Source: Seleniivibrio sp.
GTDB taxonomy: Bacteria > Chrysiogenota > Deferribacteres > Deferribacterales > Geovibrionaceae
Length of the DNA: 57,292 nucleotides
Reading direction: 5' to 3'
NCBI RefSeq assembly: GCF_021209385.1
Contig: NZ_JAJOIL010000014.1
Span: forward strand, 1-57,292
Within the stretch, counting starts at the first letter, position 1. Each line of letters opens with the position of its first letter. A model generated the notes under the pieces. It saw nothing but the letters and a program-made list of their open reading frames with translations. It made no database searches and was not told where the DNA came from. This document shows, piece after piece, positions 35,216-44,643 of the stretch. Both the position numbers and the translations under genes were made by a program.

Positions 35216-36157
35216 TGATAGCCGTAACAGGCGGCGCGGGGTTCATAGGAAGCAACCTTGTTAAAGGACTGAACAACGCGGGCTATAAAGACATAATAAT
35301 CAGCGATAACCTTAAAAAAAAGCGAAAAACACCTGAACCTGAACAGGCTGGATTTCACAGATTACGTCGATAAAGAGGATTTTATCGAGGTTTTCGACGA
35401 GCTGGCTCCGGAAATTGACGTGATTTTCCATCAGGGCGCATGTTCCGACACTATGGAGACCGACGGTCACTATATGATGAAGAACAACTATGAATACACT
35501 TGCGCGCTGTTCAATAAATGTATCGAACACAACGTCCGCTTTATCTATGCTTCGTCAGCATCCGTTTACGGAAACGGCGACACGGGATTTTCGGAAAAAC
35601 GCGAGAACGAATATCCGCTGAATGTTTACGCTTTCAGTAAATTCATGTTCGACAACTATTTAAGACGCTATCCCGACAATGTGCCGATTCAGGTTGCGGG
35701 ACTGAGATATTTCAACGTTTACGGTCAGCAGGAGAACCACAAGGGAAGAATGGCGTCTGTTATCAGGCACTTCTTTAACCAGTACAGAGATTCCAAAGAG
35801 ATAAAGGTCTTTGCAGGCAGTGCTGATTTCCTCCGCGACTTCATCTATATTGATGATGTTGTTGCGGTTAACCTCTATCTGCTGAACAATCCCAAAGTTT
35901 CAGGTATCTATAACTGCGGAACAGGCAACTGCCGCAGCTTTAAAGATATCGCAGATATCTTTTCAAAACGCTATCCCAATGCGAAGATAACAGAAATACC
36001 TTTCCCCGACGCGCTGAAAGGAAAGTATCAGAAATATACTCAGGCTGACCTGACAAATCTGCGCGCCACAGGATGCGACGTACAGTTTACAGCGCTTGAG
36101 AAGGGTGTCAGTGCATATCTGGACATCCTTGAGAAAACAGACGGCTATATCCTTTAA
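35212..36157 (+). CDS. hldD: ADP-L-glycero-D-manno-heptose 6-epimerase HldD, frameshifted at an A8 tract
   Basis: An ATG at 35212 (overlapping the hldE stop, GGAG upstream) opens [15 protein letters not shown], the NAD(P)-binding Rossmann motif of HldD. The frame ends at a TAA near 35370. The rest of the epimerase, with YGNG and the Tyr-x3-Lys-like YAFSKF active site and [10 protein letters not shown]-like region, continues in the +1 frame from just after AAAAAAAA at 35314-35321 ([20 protein letters not shown] then to 36157). Removing one A restores a full-length protein. The cause may be a sequencing or assembly error, a real mutation, phase variation or transcriptional slippage at the A tract. 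Intact downstream coding suggests a recent event or functional slippage. Confidence 0.85.
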
Positions 36158-37221
36158 TGTTTCAAAAACGCACCGGCAGACTTTCGAGATTTCTTGACAG
36201 GTCTGTCGGTGTTCTTTTACTCCTTTTCATTTCAATTTTTCTGAGAAAACGCATAAAACCTGACAATCCGCAGAGTTTTTGTTTCATAAAGACAGGCGGA
36301 GTTGGCGACATGGTGCTTTTGTCCGCCGTTATAGGGCAGGTTCGGTCTAAATATCCGTCTGCAAATATGACGCTTGTCTGTTCGCCTGAAAACAGGGAGA
36401 TGGCGGAATATATGACCGATTGCCGCGTGATAGCGGTTTCGCATAAGAATCCTGTTCAGTGGTTTTCTCTTTGCCGCCTTGAAAAAGCTGATGTGCTGAT
36501 AGATTTCGGTGCATGGGCGAGGTTTGATGCGTTCCTAAGTATGTTCGTACCGTCAGATTTCCGTATGGGATTCAAGACGGAGAGACAATACCGACATTTT
36601 TGTTACGACCATACAGTCAAACACAGCAGAGATAAACACGAGCTTGATAATTATTATGCGCTGGCAGAAGATTTTTGTGCGCAGACGGGAGTTCTGCCTG
36701 AGTGTGAAACTGAACCTGACAACAGTGTTAAGGATATGATAATAATGCACATGTACTGTGCCGGAGCCAGATATATGTGTCGGATGTGGAGTTTTGATAA
36801 TTGGGAAAAACTTGCAAAATTAATAAAAAATAACGGATTTTACCTTGGTTTTACTTCCTATGGTACAGAATCAGATCATCTTAAAGCATTTTTACACGGG
36901 AAATGCATTACAGCTCAAGTTATAGCGGATAGATCCCCCGACGGGTTAGCCTCCAAATTTTGCTCCTGTCGGGGGGTCGTTTCCGTTAACTCCGGTATCT
37001 CCCATTTTGCATCCGCCTGCGGTGCAAAGGTTCTGGAACTGACAGGTTCTGTTAATCCCAAAAGATGGGGGACACTTGGCAATCAAATATATCATGTTAT
37101 CCCGCCGGATGTAAAAAAGATGTTGTGTTACGGTTATGAAAAAAGTGCCGACGAAAACAGCATGGACAGCGTTACTCCCGAAGAAGTGTTTGAGATGGTG
37201 AAAAAAGTATTTCCCTTATAG
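36157..37221 (+). CDS. Glycosyltransferase family 9 (heptosyltransferase-like)
   Basis: The 354-residue protein has the GT9 opening FIKTGGVGDMVLLSAV and the C-terminal donor-site region VVSVNSGISHFASACGAKVL. Its N-terminus carries a hydrophobic stretch (about residues 18-29) that may tether it to the membrane. Enzymes of this family transfer heptose from ADP-heptose to the LPS core. The location right after hldE and hldD supports that role. Its start overlaps the hldD stop. Part of the gene (about 36720-36960) is more AT-rich than the flanks. Confidence 0.88.
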   Translation: MFQKRTGRLSRFLDRSVGVLLLLFISIFLRKRIKPDNPQSFCFIKTGGVGDMVLLSAVIGQVRSKYPSANMTLVCSPENREMAEYMTDCRVIAVSHKNPVQWFSLCRLEKADVLIDFGAWARFDAFLSMFVPSDFRMGFKTERQYRHFCYDHTVKHSRDKHELDNYYALAEDFCAQTGVLPECETEPDNSVKDMIIMHMYCAGARYMCRMWSFDNWEKLAKLIKNNGFYLGFTSYGTESDHLKAFLHGKCITAQVIADRSPDGLASKFCSCRGVVSVNSGISHFASACGAKVLELTGSVNPKRWGTLGNQIYHVIPPDVKKMLCYGYEKSADENSMDSVTPEEVFEMVKKVFPL

Positions 37222-37268
37222 CCGCGATTCATTATATTTAGGTTTCAGGAAAAATAAGGAGCTTCTTG

Positions 37269-38585
37269 TTGCGTAAATACTTTATTCACACCATGGGCTG
37301 CCAGATGAACGAATACGATTCACTGCGCATCGCCTCCATACTCGAAAAAATGGGTTTTGCCCCTGCTGAAACAATGGAAGAGGGCGACTACCTTATCGTA
37401 AATACATGCAGTGTGAGGGAGAAGCCAAAGCATAAGGCGGATTCATCCATCGGCAGATTCAAACAGATCAAAAAGAAAAGACCGGATGTCAAAATAGGCT
37501 TCTGCGGGTGCGTAGCACAGCAGGACGGCGAAAAAATACTCAAAAACAGCAAATATATAGATTTCGTTGTGGGAACAGACGGGCTGGACAGGATGGAAGA
37601 GGTCATTGCCTGTGTGGAAAACGGGCAGAGAACCTGTGACACACAGGTGAACGAGGGTGAGCTTTCCATCGGCAGTTTCCGCCGCAGTGTCAACGTATCC
37701 TCTTTCGTGACCATAATGAAAGGTTGCGACAACTTTTGCAGTTACTGCATAGTGCCATATGTCAGAGGTCGCGAGAAGAGCCGCACCGTTGACGAGATCA
37801 TGGAAGAAGTTCAGTATCTTGCGGATAACGGTGCGCGTGAAATTACCCTTTTGGGACAAAATGTAAACTCTTATGGAAAAGGACTTGAAATATCAGTATC
37901 TTTTCCCGAACTTATAAACAGGGTGAGTAATATTGAGGGCATCAGGCGCGTCCGGTTTGTGACGTCGCACCCCAAAGATTTTTCTGATGAGCTGATAGAC
38001 GTTATAAAGGACAATGAGAAGGTGTGCGAATACCTCCACCTGCCTTTGCAGGCGGGCAGCGACAAGGTTCTGAAAGCCATGAACCGCAAGTACACCTATG
38101 AGAAATATAAAGAAATGGTCATGCACGCAAAGGCGAAAATGCCGGATATCGCACTCTCTTCGGATTTCATAGTGGGCTTTCCGGGCGAAACAGACGAGGA
38201 CTTTGAATGTACACTCAACGCTCTGCGTGAGATAGAGTATGACTCAATCTTTGCTTTCGCATATTCTGTGCGTCCGGGGACAGCGGCGGAAAAGCTGGTT
38301 GACGACGTTCCTGAACAGGTAAAAAAGATGCGCCTTGCAAAGGTTTTAGACCTGCAAAAAGAGATAATAGCCAGACGGTCGAAAGCATATGAAAAGACAG
38401 TCGTCGAGGTTATGGTCGAAGGCAGAGGCAAAAGAGACGAAAATCAATTCAGCGGTAGAAACCGTCAGAATAAAGTGGTAAACTTTTCAAGCGATAAGGA
38501 ACTTAATATAGGCGATTTCGCCAGAGTATACATTACACAGGCAAGACCCAACAGCCTGTACGGAAAAGCTGTCGAGGGAGACTAA
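37269..38585 (+). CDS. miaB: tRNA-2-methylthio-N6-dimethylallyladenosine synthase MiaB
   Basis: This methylthiotransferase modifies A37 of tRNAs reading codons that start with U. It has the N-terminal UPF0004 cysteines (HTMGCQMNEYD, VNTCSVRE, GFCGCVAQ) for the auxiliary [4Fe-4S] cluster, the radical SAM motif CDNFCSYC and a C-terminal TRAM domain. The start is a TTG. Two adjacent TTG codons (37266 and 37269) are possible; 37269 gives seven bases to AAGGAG. It is followed two bases later by the DUF151 gene. Confidence 0.96.
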   Translation: MRKYFIHTMGCQMNEYDSLRIASILEKMGFAPAETMEEGDYLIVNTCSVREKPKHKADSSIGRFKQIKKKRPDVKIGFCGCVAQQDGEKILKNSKYIDFVVGTDGLDRMEEVIACVENGQRTCDTQVNEGELSIGSFRRSVNVSSFVTIMKGCDNFCSYCIVPYVRGREKSRTVDEIMEEVQYLADNGAREITLLGQNVNSYGKGLEISVSFPELINRVSNIEGIRRVRFVTSHPKDFSDELIDVIKDNEKVCEYLHLPLQAGSDKVLKAMNRKYTYEKYKEMVMHAKAKMPDIALSSDFIVGFPGETDEDFECTLNALREIEYDSIFAFAYSVRPGTAAEKLVDDVPEQVKKMRLAKVLDLQKEIIARRSKAYEKTVVEVMVEGRGKRDENQFSGRNRQNKVVNFSSDKELNIGDFARVYITQARPNSLYGKAVEGD

Positions 38586-38587
38586 AA

Positions 38588-38989
38588 ATGTATGAAGTGA
38601 AGGTGTACAAGGTTATCAGAGAACCGCTTACCTCCAGATATCTTCTTATTCTGGATTCAGTTGACATGACAGAGGAATCTGTTTTAATCCCAATAGGCAA
38701 ATACGAAGCTGAAAACATTCACTCCAGAAAATGCACAAGCGGCAAATGCAAAAAGTCCGCTTATGATATGCTCTCGCCCATACTTGACGCCGTTGAAAGT
38801 GTAAAATTCCATAAACTTGTGATAGATAACTGCGACTGCGGAATTTATAAAGCAAATCTGTTCATGACCTCAGAAGGTAAGGATATAAAGATAGACTGCC
38901 GCCCTTCTGACGGTGTTATTCTTGCCATGGACAGAAACGTTCCGATCTTTGTAAAGCATCCGTCAGAGTGCTGTGAAATAAACAACTGA
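38588..38989 (+). CDS. Bifunctional nuclease family protein (DUF151)
   Basis: The 133-residue protein fits the DUF151/BFN family: an N-terminal strand set (YEVKVYKVI, YLLILDS), LIPIGKYEAENI and the conserved IDCRPSDGVILAM near the C-terminus. Several cysteines are unusual (CTSGKC, DNCDCG, ECCEI). Plant members were reported to have DNase and RNase activity; bacterial roles are unclear. Its place directly after miaB suggests a link to RNA metabolism, by position only. Confidence 0.88.
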   Translation: MYEVKVYKVIREPLTSRYLLILDSVDMTEESVLIPIGKYEAENIHSRKCTSGKCKKSAYDMLSPILDAVESVKFHKLVIDNCDCGIYKANLFMTSEGKDIKIDCRPSDGVILAMDRNVPIFVKHPSECCEINN

Positions 38990-39019
38990 TATTATTATCA
39001 TTAATTGAGTGGGGGTTCA

Positions 39020-40039
39020 ATGAAGAAGGTTGCCGTTGAGGATGCCGTCGGGCATGTCCTCGCATACGATATCACCGAAGTCAATCTCGCTAAAGGGCTT
39101 AAACACAGAGCCTACAAACGCGGACACATTATTGCCGCGGAAGAGGTTGAACATCTTAAAAGCCTCGGCAGAAGATCAATTTTCATCGAAGACGGTAATT
39201 CAACCGGAGTTCACGAAGACGACGCGGCACGGATCGCGGCGCCTCTCATCGCAGGAAAAAATATAAAATATGACGCTGAGACTTCTGAAGGGAAGGTCAG
39301 TTTTTATGCCGAGATCGACGGGCTTTTCAAAGTTGACGAAGAGCGCCTTTTTGAAATAAACAACATCGGCGTGCCTTCTCTGCCCACAATACATAATAAT
39401 ATGAGTGTGGAAGCGGGGAAACAGGTCGCCGCATTCCGAATAATCCCCCTTGTCTGCGAACAGAGTGTCATGGACAGGGTCAAAGAGATTCTTGATACTC
39501 CTCTTATTGAGGTGAAACCGTTCGTCATTAAGACAGCCGCTATGCTCATTACAGGCAGCGAAGTTTATGAGGGACGCATAAAGGACGGCTTCCGTCCGAA
39601 ACTTGAACCGAAACTCAAGAGATGGGGTGTTGATCTGATAGATTACCGCATCGTTCCGGATGAACCGGAAATTGTCATCAAAGCTGTGAAAGAGATGGCG
39701 GAAAAAGCTGATATGCTCATCACAACCGGAGGAACGTCGGTAGACCCTGACGATATCACTGCGCAGGCACTTCTTGACGCAGGTGTTACATACGAAATGA
39801 AAGGTTCGCAGATACAGCCGGGCAACAACATGACAATGGGCTATTACGGCGACAAACCCGTATGTGCCATACCAGCGGCGGCTCTTCACTTCACAGCCAC
39901 CAGCTTCGACATACTTCTTCCCAGAATACTTGCCGGCGAAAAAATCGGTAAAAAGGATATGGCGCTTCTTGCACACGGCGGGCTTTGCCATTTCTGCAGT
40001 AAATGCGTTTATCCCATCTGTCCTTTCGGGAGGGGCTGA
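39020..40039 (+). CDS. Molybdopterin-binding protein (MoCF_BD) with a C-terminal four-Cys tail
   Basis: The 339-residue protein has a molybdopterin-binding domain of the MoaB/MoeA fold in its second half (MLITGSEVYEGRI, then ITTGGTSVDPDDIT). The N-terminal 150 residues are unlike MoeA domains I and II. The last 25 residues contain CHFCSKCVYPICPFG, a C-x2-C-x2-C-x4-C pattern that could hold an Fe-S cluster or zinc. It is followed by moeA four bases after its stop, so a role in cofactor handling, perhaps molybdopterin delivery, is likely. The ATG at 39020 is preferred because a GGGGG tract lies eight bases upstream. Confidence 0.85.
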   Translation: MKKVAVEDAVGHVLAYDITEVNLAKGLKHRAYKRGHIIAAEEVEHLKSLGRRSIFIEDGNSTGVHEDDAARIAAPLIAGKNIKYDAETSEGKVSFYAEIDGLFKVDEERLFEINNIGVPSLPTIHNNMSVEAGKQVAAFRIIPLVCEQSVMDRVKEILDTPLIEVKPFVIKTAAMLITGSEVYEGRIKDGFRPKLEPKLKRWGVDLIDYRIVPDEPEIVIKAVKEMAEKADMLITTGGTSVDPDDITAQALLDAGVTYEMKGSQIQPGNNMTMGYYGDKPVCAIPAAALHFTATSFDILLPRILAGEKIGKKDMALLAHGGLCHFCSKCVYPICPFGRG

Positions 40040-40042
40040 CAA

Positions 40043-41221
40043 ATGAAAGTTTCAAGGCATAAAGCAAAAGAGATACTCTATTCAATAGCTGCCAGACCGG
40101 AAATCGAAGAGGTTGACGTACGAGACAGCTATATGCGTGTTCTGGCGGAGGATATTCTTACGGAAAGGGACTATCCAGATTGCCGCAAATCTGCTGTGGA
40201 CGGCTATGCGCACATACCCGGTCACACAAGTTATAACCAGATAGGCGAAACAGGTGCCGGACGCAAAGGAGCCGAATCCATAAGCGGTGACGAGACTGTA
40301 TTCGTTATGACAGGCGGAAACGTGCCTGAAAATGCTTTGGCGGTTGCCCGCGTGGAAGACTGCAAAACCGAAAACGGCAGAGTTATCATCCCTGAATGTT
40401 CGACCGGAGAGAATATCAATAAAATAGCGGAAGAGAATTCTAAAGGCGACGTTGCCGCAACAAAGGGCAGTGTTGTGACCGACGGACTTTTCCCTGTTCT
40501 GTTCTATCTGGGCAGGGGCAAAGTAAAAGTATATAAACGTCCGAAGATCGGCATTTTTGTTACAGGTGACGAGATACTGGAAGCGGGTGAGGAATATCGC
40601 AAAGGCTTTGTATACAATACAAATAAATATATTCTCGAATCCATGTTCAGAAAATACAGGTTCGATTTTGAATATGCAGGACATGTGAAGGACAGCAAAG
40701 AGGACGTTGCGGAAGTCTTTGAGATGATGTCTGAGAAATACGACATTATCATATCGTCCGGCGGCATCTCCATGGGTAAATATGACTATGTGAAAGAAGT
40801 TTTCAACACCTGCGGGTATGAGATACTCTTTTCAAGAACCGCAATCAAGCCCGGAAGTCCGCTCATGACTGCAAAAAAAGACGGATGCACCTTCATCGGT
40901 ATGCCCGGATATCCTGCGGCTTTTATGACAAATCTGGTTTTTTACATCATCCCGTTCCTTAAAAAATGTTACGGATACGAAACTTTTGAAAATGAAGAAG
41001 TGAATGTTGTCATGGGAAGCAGGACATCTTGCAAAGAGGGCAGGTTCGATATAAACCGTGCAGTGGTGAAACCTGTAAACGGTGTGTTTACCGCTGTTGA
41101 TGCGGGTACGCAGAAGACCTCGCACTTTATAAGTTTTGCCCGCGTGAATGCACTTCTGCTTCTGGATGAAGAGACAGGAAGCCTTGATAAAGGAGATTCT
41201 GCGAAGGCAATTTTTCTGTGA
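40043..41221 (+). CDS. moeA: Molybdopterin molybdenumtransferase MoeA
   Basis: The 392-residue MoeA inserts molybdate into adenylylated molybdopterin. Domain I/III motifs include KSAVDGYA, the MTGGNVPENALAVARVED region near residue 100 and IGIFVTGDEIL. The core has SSGGISMGKYDYVKEV and KPGSPLMTAKKDG. It is coupled to the preceding molybdopterin-binding gene. The window also encodes a molybdopterin-fold enzyme at 55206. Confidence 0.94.
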   Translation: MKVSRHKAKEILYSIAARPEIEEVDVRDSYMRVLAEDILTERDYPDCRKSAVDGYAHIPGHTSYNQIGETGAGRKGAESISGDETVFVMTGGNVPENALAVARVEDCKTENGRVIIPECSTGENINKIAEENSKGDVAATKGSVVTDGLFPVLFYLGRGKVKVYKRPKIGIFVTGDEILEAGEEYRKGFVYNTNKYILESMFRKYRFDFEYAGHVKDSKEDVAEVFEMMSEKYDIIISSGGISMGKYDYVKEVFNTCGYEILFSRTAIKPGSPLMTAKKDGCTFIGMPGYPAAFMTNLVFYIIPFLKKCYGYETFENEEVNVVMGSRTSCKEGRFDINRAVVKPVNGVFTAVDAGTQKTSHFISFARVNALLLLDEETGSLDKGDSAKAIFL

Positions 41222-41295
41222 TTGTTAAATTTTAAGCGTGTAAGTTTTTTGTTGGGTTATTTCCGATAAATATTGTTCTTCGTTGAAATATAAGA

Positions 41296-41336
41296 TATAC
41301 TCCTCATGTAATAAAACTTATTAAATGAGGAGTATA
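41296..41336 (+). promoter_or_regulatory. Inverted repeat covering the ribosome binding site of the first nhaB
   Basis: TATACTCCTCAT (41296-41307) is perfectly complementary to ATGAGGAGTATA (41325-41336). An inner TAATAA/TTATTA pair and a three-base loop lengthen it to about 18 pairs with one mismatch. The GAGGAG ribosome binding site lies inside the right arm, four to ten bases before the ATG at 41341. In RNA it would hide the ribosome binding site; in DNA it is a large operator-like palindrome. Confidence 0.6.
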
Positions 41337-41340
41337 ACAT

Positions 41341-42870
41341 ATGGGTAAGCAGTTTGTTCATAACTTTCTTGGTGAGGCTCCGAACTGGTATAAACTTACG
41401 GTTTTGGGCTTTATAGTTGCCAACCCTTTTCTGCTTGCGATATTCGGGTCTTTTTTCACAGGCTGGGTGATCATCGCAGAATTCATTTTCACCCTTGCCA
41501 TGGCTCTGAAATGTTATCCTCTGGCTCCTGCGGGTCTCATAGCTCTTGAATGTGTTGTTATGGGACTTACTTCACCGGCAACGGTCTATCACGAAACACA
41601 CGCAAATTTTCCTGTTATCATGCTTCTGATGTTCATGGTGGCGGGCATACACTTTATGAAGGACGGACTGCTGTTCGTATTCACAAAACTCCTCATAAAC
41701 GTCAGGTCAAAGGTTTTTCTGTCGCTTTTGTTCTGTTTTGTCAGTGCTTTTCTTTCCGCTTTCCTCGATGCCCTTACGGTTACGGCAGTTATCATTGCAG
41801 TTGCATACGGTTTTTATTCCGTTTACCACGCGTATGCTTCAGACGATGAAGCGGAGGAGTATGCGGTTGACGATGACAGTCTTGTTCTCGATGCACACAA
41901 AGCTGATATGGAACAGTTCAAAGGCTTTCTGCGCAACCTTATGATGCATGCGGCTGTGGGTACGGCTCTCGGCGGTGTTACAACAATGGTGGGCGAGCCG
42001 CAGAACCTTATTATTGCTGAAAAAATGAAATGGCATTTCGCCGAATTCGTCGTTCATACATACAGAGTGACATTTCCTGTTCTGATAGCTGGACTTGCCA
42101 CATGCTGGGCGCTTGAAAAGACAAAGATATTCGGCTACGGTTATCAGCTTCCCGAAAACGTATACGATGTTCTTAAGAAGAATGTCGAGAAACAGGCGGA
42201 AGAGATAGATGCCTCCGGCAAAATGAAGCTTATTGTTCAGGGTATTGTGGGCGTTCTGCTTGTGCTGTCACTTGCTCTGCACCTTGCGGAGGTCGGAGTT
42301 ATCGGTCTTTTCCTCATAGTTCTTCTGGCTGCCTTCAACGGAATCATCAGCGAGCATGAGATAGGTCACGCATTTACGGAGTCTCTGCCGTTCACTGCTC
42401 TTCTGGTTGTGTTTTTTGCAGTTGTTGCAGTCATACACGACCAGCACCTTTTCAAACCCGTTACGGATTATGTTCTTGCAATGTCAGGACATGCACAGCT
42501 TGGGGCATATTTCGTTGCTAACGGCGTCCTTTCTGCTGTTTCAGACAACGTATTCGTTGCGACTGTTTATATGAACGAAACCATAAGCGGTTTTAAAGAC
42601 ATAGCTCCCCTTCTGGGTACTCATGATGGACTCACCCCCGAACAGGCAGGAAGGATTGAACACCTCTCAAAACTGGCAGCTTCCATCAACACCGGAACCA
42701 ACATTCCGTCCGTTGCCACCCCCAACGGTCAGGCTGCGTTCCTTTTCCTTCTGACATCTGCTCTTGCGCCTCTGATAAGGCTTTCATATGTCGAGATGGT
42801 GAAACTGGCTCTTCCCTATACCATAGTTATGAGCATAACAGGCTTTGCCGCGACTATCTACCTTCTATAA
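41341..42870 (+). CDS. nhaB: Na+/H+ antiporter NhaB (first copy)
   Basis: The 509-residue protein matches NhaB throughout: NFLGEAPNWYKLT at the N-terminus, [30 protein letters not shown] and the C-terminal [13 protein letters not shown]. About ten to twelve membrane helices are visible. NhaB exchanges protons for sodium to set internal pH and Na+. It has a near-identical layout to the gene that follows at 42984, so the pair is a tandem duplication. The inverted repeat upstream may regulate its translation. Confidence 0.95.
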   Translation: MGKQFVHNFLGEAPNWYKLTVLGFIVANPFLLAIFGSFFTGWVIIAEFIFTLAMALKCYPLAPAGLIALECVVMGLTSPATVYHETHANFPVIMLLMFMVAGIHFMKDGLLFVFTKLLINVRSKVFLSLLFCFVSAFLSAFLDALTVTAVIIAVAYGFYSVYHAYASDDEAEEYAVDDDSLVLDAHKADMEQFKGFLRNLMMHAAVGTALGGVTTMVGEPQNLIIAEKMKWHFAEFVVHTYRVTFPVLIAGLATCWALEKTKIFGYGYQLPENVYDVLKKNVEKQAEEIDASGKMKLIVQGIVGVLLVLSLALHLAEVGVIGLFLIVLLAAFNGIISEHEIGHAFTESLPFTALLVVFFAVVAVIHDQHLFKPVTDYVLAMSGHAQLGAYFVANGVLSAVSDNVFVATVYMNETISGFKDIAPLLGTHDGLTPEQAGRIEHLSKLAASINTGTNIPSVATPNGQAAFLFLLTSALAPLIRLSYVEMVKLALPYTIVMSITGFAATIYLL

Positions 42871-42951
42871 TTATTTAAAAAGTAAGGCTTATTTTTGTAG
42901 CGGACATATTTTCTCCCTTGTTTTTAAACTTGTGATTCTGTAAAATCGCGT

Positions 42952-42985
42952 ATTGTGTGCTATACGCATGAGGAGAATACACAAT
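42952..42985 (+). promoter_or_regulatory. Inverted repeat over the start of the second nhaB
   Basis: ATTGTGT (42952-42958) pairs with ACACAAT (42979-42985), whose last bases include the start of the ATG at 42984. GAGGAG lies in the loop. An alternative GCGTAT/ATACGC pairing overlaps its left side. Both could expose or hide the start region; no function is shown. Confidence 0.4.
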
Positions 42986-44522
42986 GAACATGGGTAAGGT
43001 ATTCACTGCCAATTTTTTAGGTGATGCGCCCAAGTGGTATAAGCTCACCATTCTCTGTTTCTTAATTCTGAACCCGATCCTGCTTTTAACTGTCGGCTCA
43101 TTTATTACCGGCTGGGTGCTGATCATCGAATTTATCTTCACCCTTGCCATGGCTCTTAACTGTTATCCGCTCCCGCCTGCCGGACTTCTTGCGGTGGAGG
43201 CAGTTGTTTTGGGCATGACATCACCCGCGACCGTTTATGAGGAAGCACACGCCAACTTTCCGGTTATAATGCTTCTGATGTTCATGGTTGCCGCTATCTA
43301 CTTTATGAAGGATATGCTGCTCTTCATCTTTTCAAGACTGCTTGTGAATGTACGTTCAAAGATGATGCTGTCGCTTTTCTTCTGCTTCGCCGGAGCATTT
43401 CTTTCGGCATTTCTCGATGCGCTCACCGTTACAGCGGTGGTCATCTCTGTTGCATATGGATTTTATAAGGTCTATCACGAGTATGCGTCATCGCTTAACG
43501 ATGTCGAATACAATGTGGGTAACGACGGGAATATTCCTGAGGAACACCTTGACGACCTTGACCAGTTCAGAGGTTTTCTGCGCAATCTTATGATGCACGC
43601 AGCTGTCGGTACGGCTCTTGGCGGAGCATGTACGCTGGTTGGCGAACCGCAGAACCTTATTATTGGTGAAAAGATGAAATGGCACTTTGCTGATTTCTTC
43701 TTCCATGCCGCACCTGTTTCCATACCTGTTCTGCTGACAGGGCTTGCTACCTGTCTGCTGCTTGAAAAGGTCAAAATAATGGGCTATGGCTTTCAGCTTC
43801 CGCAGAACGTTTATGAAGTTCTGAAACGCAACGTAGAGAAGGACGCCGAAAAGATGGACACATCCAGAAAGCTGAAACTCATCATTCAGGGGATTCTGGG
43901 TGTTGGTCTTGTTCTGTCGCTGGCTTTCCACATTGCAGAGGTCGGCGTTATCGGTCTGACCCTGATAGTTCTGCTCACAGCCCTTAACGGCATCGTGAGC
44001 GAACATGAAATAGGTCATGCCTTTACTGAGGCACTCCCTTTTACAGCTCTTTTGGTTGTCTTTTTTGCCATTGTTGCCGTAATACACGATCAGGAGCTTT
44101 TTAAGCCTGTTATAGGCTACGTTCTCAGTCTGCACGGTCACGCACAGCTCGGCGCATATTTCATTGCTAACGGAGTGTTGTCCTCAATTTCGGACAACGT
44201 TTTTGTTGCGACGGTGTATATGAACGAGACCATGAGTCATTTCAGTGATGTTGCACCACTTCTCGGACACCATGCCACTGATCTTTCACCTGAAAATTTT
44301 CAGAAACTGGAACATCTTGCAAAACTTGCTGTGTCTATCAACATGGGAACAAACATCCCTTCTGTCGCCACGCCTAACGGTCAGGCGGCATTCCTTTTCC
44401 TTCTGACATCTGCGCTTGCGCCTGTCATAAAGCTTTCTTACATGGAAATGGTGAAGCTTGCTCTGCCTTATACGATAACAATGAGTATCGCCGGTTATCT
44501 GGCAACACTTTACCTTTTGTAA
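42984..44522 (+). CDS. nhaB: Na+/H+ antiporter NhaB (second copy)
   Basis: The 512-residue paralogue of the preceding gene shares most motifs ([56 protein letters not shown]). It differs mainly in the acidic cytoplasmic loop after helix 4 (about residues 168-190) and in the loop near residue 425. Keeping two copies suggests different regulation or ion affinity. A terminator follows at 44541. Confidence 0.95.
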   Translation: MNMGKVFTANFLGDAPKWYKLTILCFLILNPILLLTVGSFITGWVLIIEFIFTLAMALNCYPLPPAGLLAVEAVVLGMTSPATVYEEAHANFPVIMLLMFMVAAIYFMKDMLLFIFSRLLVNVRSKMMLSLFFCFAGAFLSAFLDALTVTAVVISVAYGFYKVYHEYASSLNDVEYNVGNDGNIPEEHLDDLDQFRGFLRNLMMHAAVGTALGGACTLVGEPQNLIIGEKMKWHFADFFFHAAPVSIPVLLTGLATCLLLEKVKIMGYGFQLPQNVYEVLKRNVEKDAEKMDTSRKLKLIIQGILGVGLVLSLAFHIAEVGVIGLTLIVLLTALNGIVSEHEIGHAFTEALPFTALLVVFFAIVAVIHDQELFKPVIGYVLSLHGHAQLGAYFIANGVLSSISDNVFVATVYMNETMSHFSDVAPLLGHHATDLSPENFQKLEHLAKLAVSINMGTNIPSVATPNGQAAFLFLLTSALAPVIKLSYMEMVKLALPYTITMSIAGYLATLYLL

Positions 44523-44540
44523 ATAACTGTTGAATAAAAT

Positions 44541-44568
44541 AAACCTGCCCGTTTGGGCAGGTTTGTTT
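44541..44568 (+). terminator. Rho-independent terminator after the nhaB pair
   Basis: AAACCTGCCC (44541-44550) pairs perfectly with GGGCAGGTTT (44555-44564) around GTTT and is followed by a T-rich stretch. Confidence 0.92.
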
Positions 44569-44643
44569 ATTTTTATATCATTTATGTATCATTTAGCTTT
44601 TTATATACACAAAATAATGCTAATATTAATTATTCGGTGATCA

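Noticed and set aside
41222-41295. Sodium (DUF1646-type) riboswitch upstream of nhaB
   Set aside because: The leader is short and AT-rich and I could not match the motif's conserved bases by eye; only the ribosome-binding-site hairpin is reported. A covariance search would settle it.
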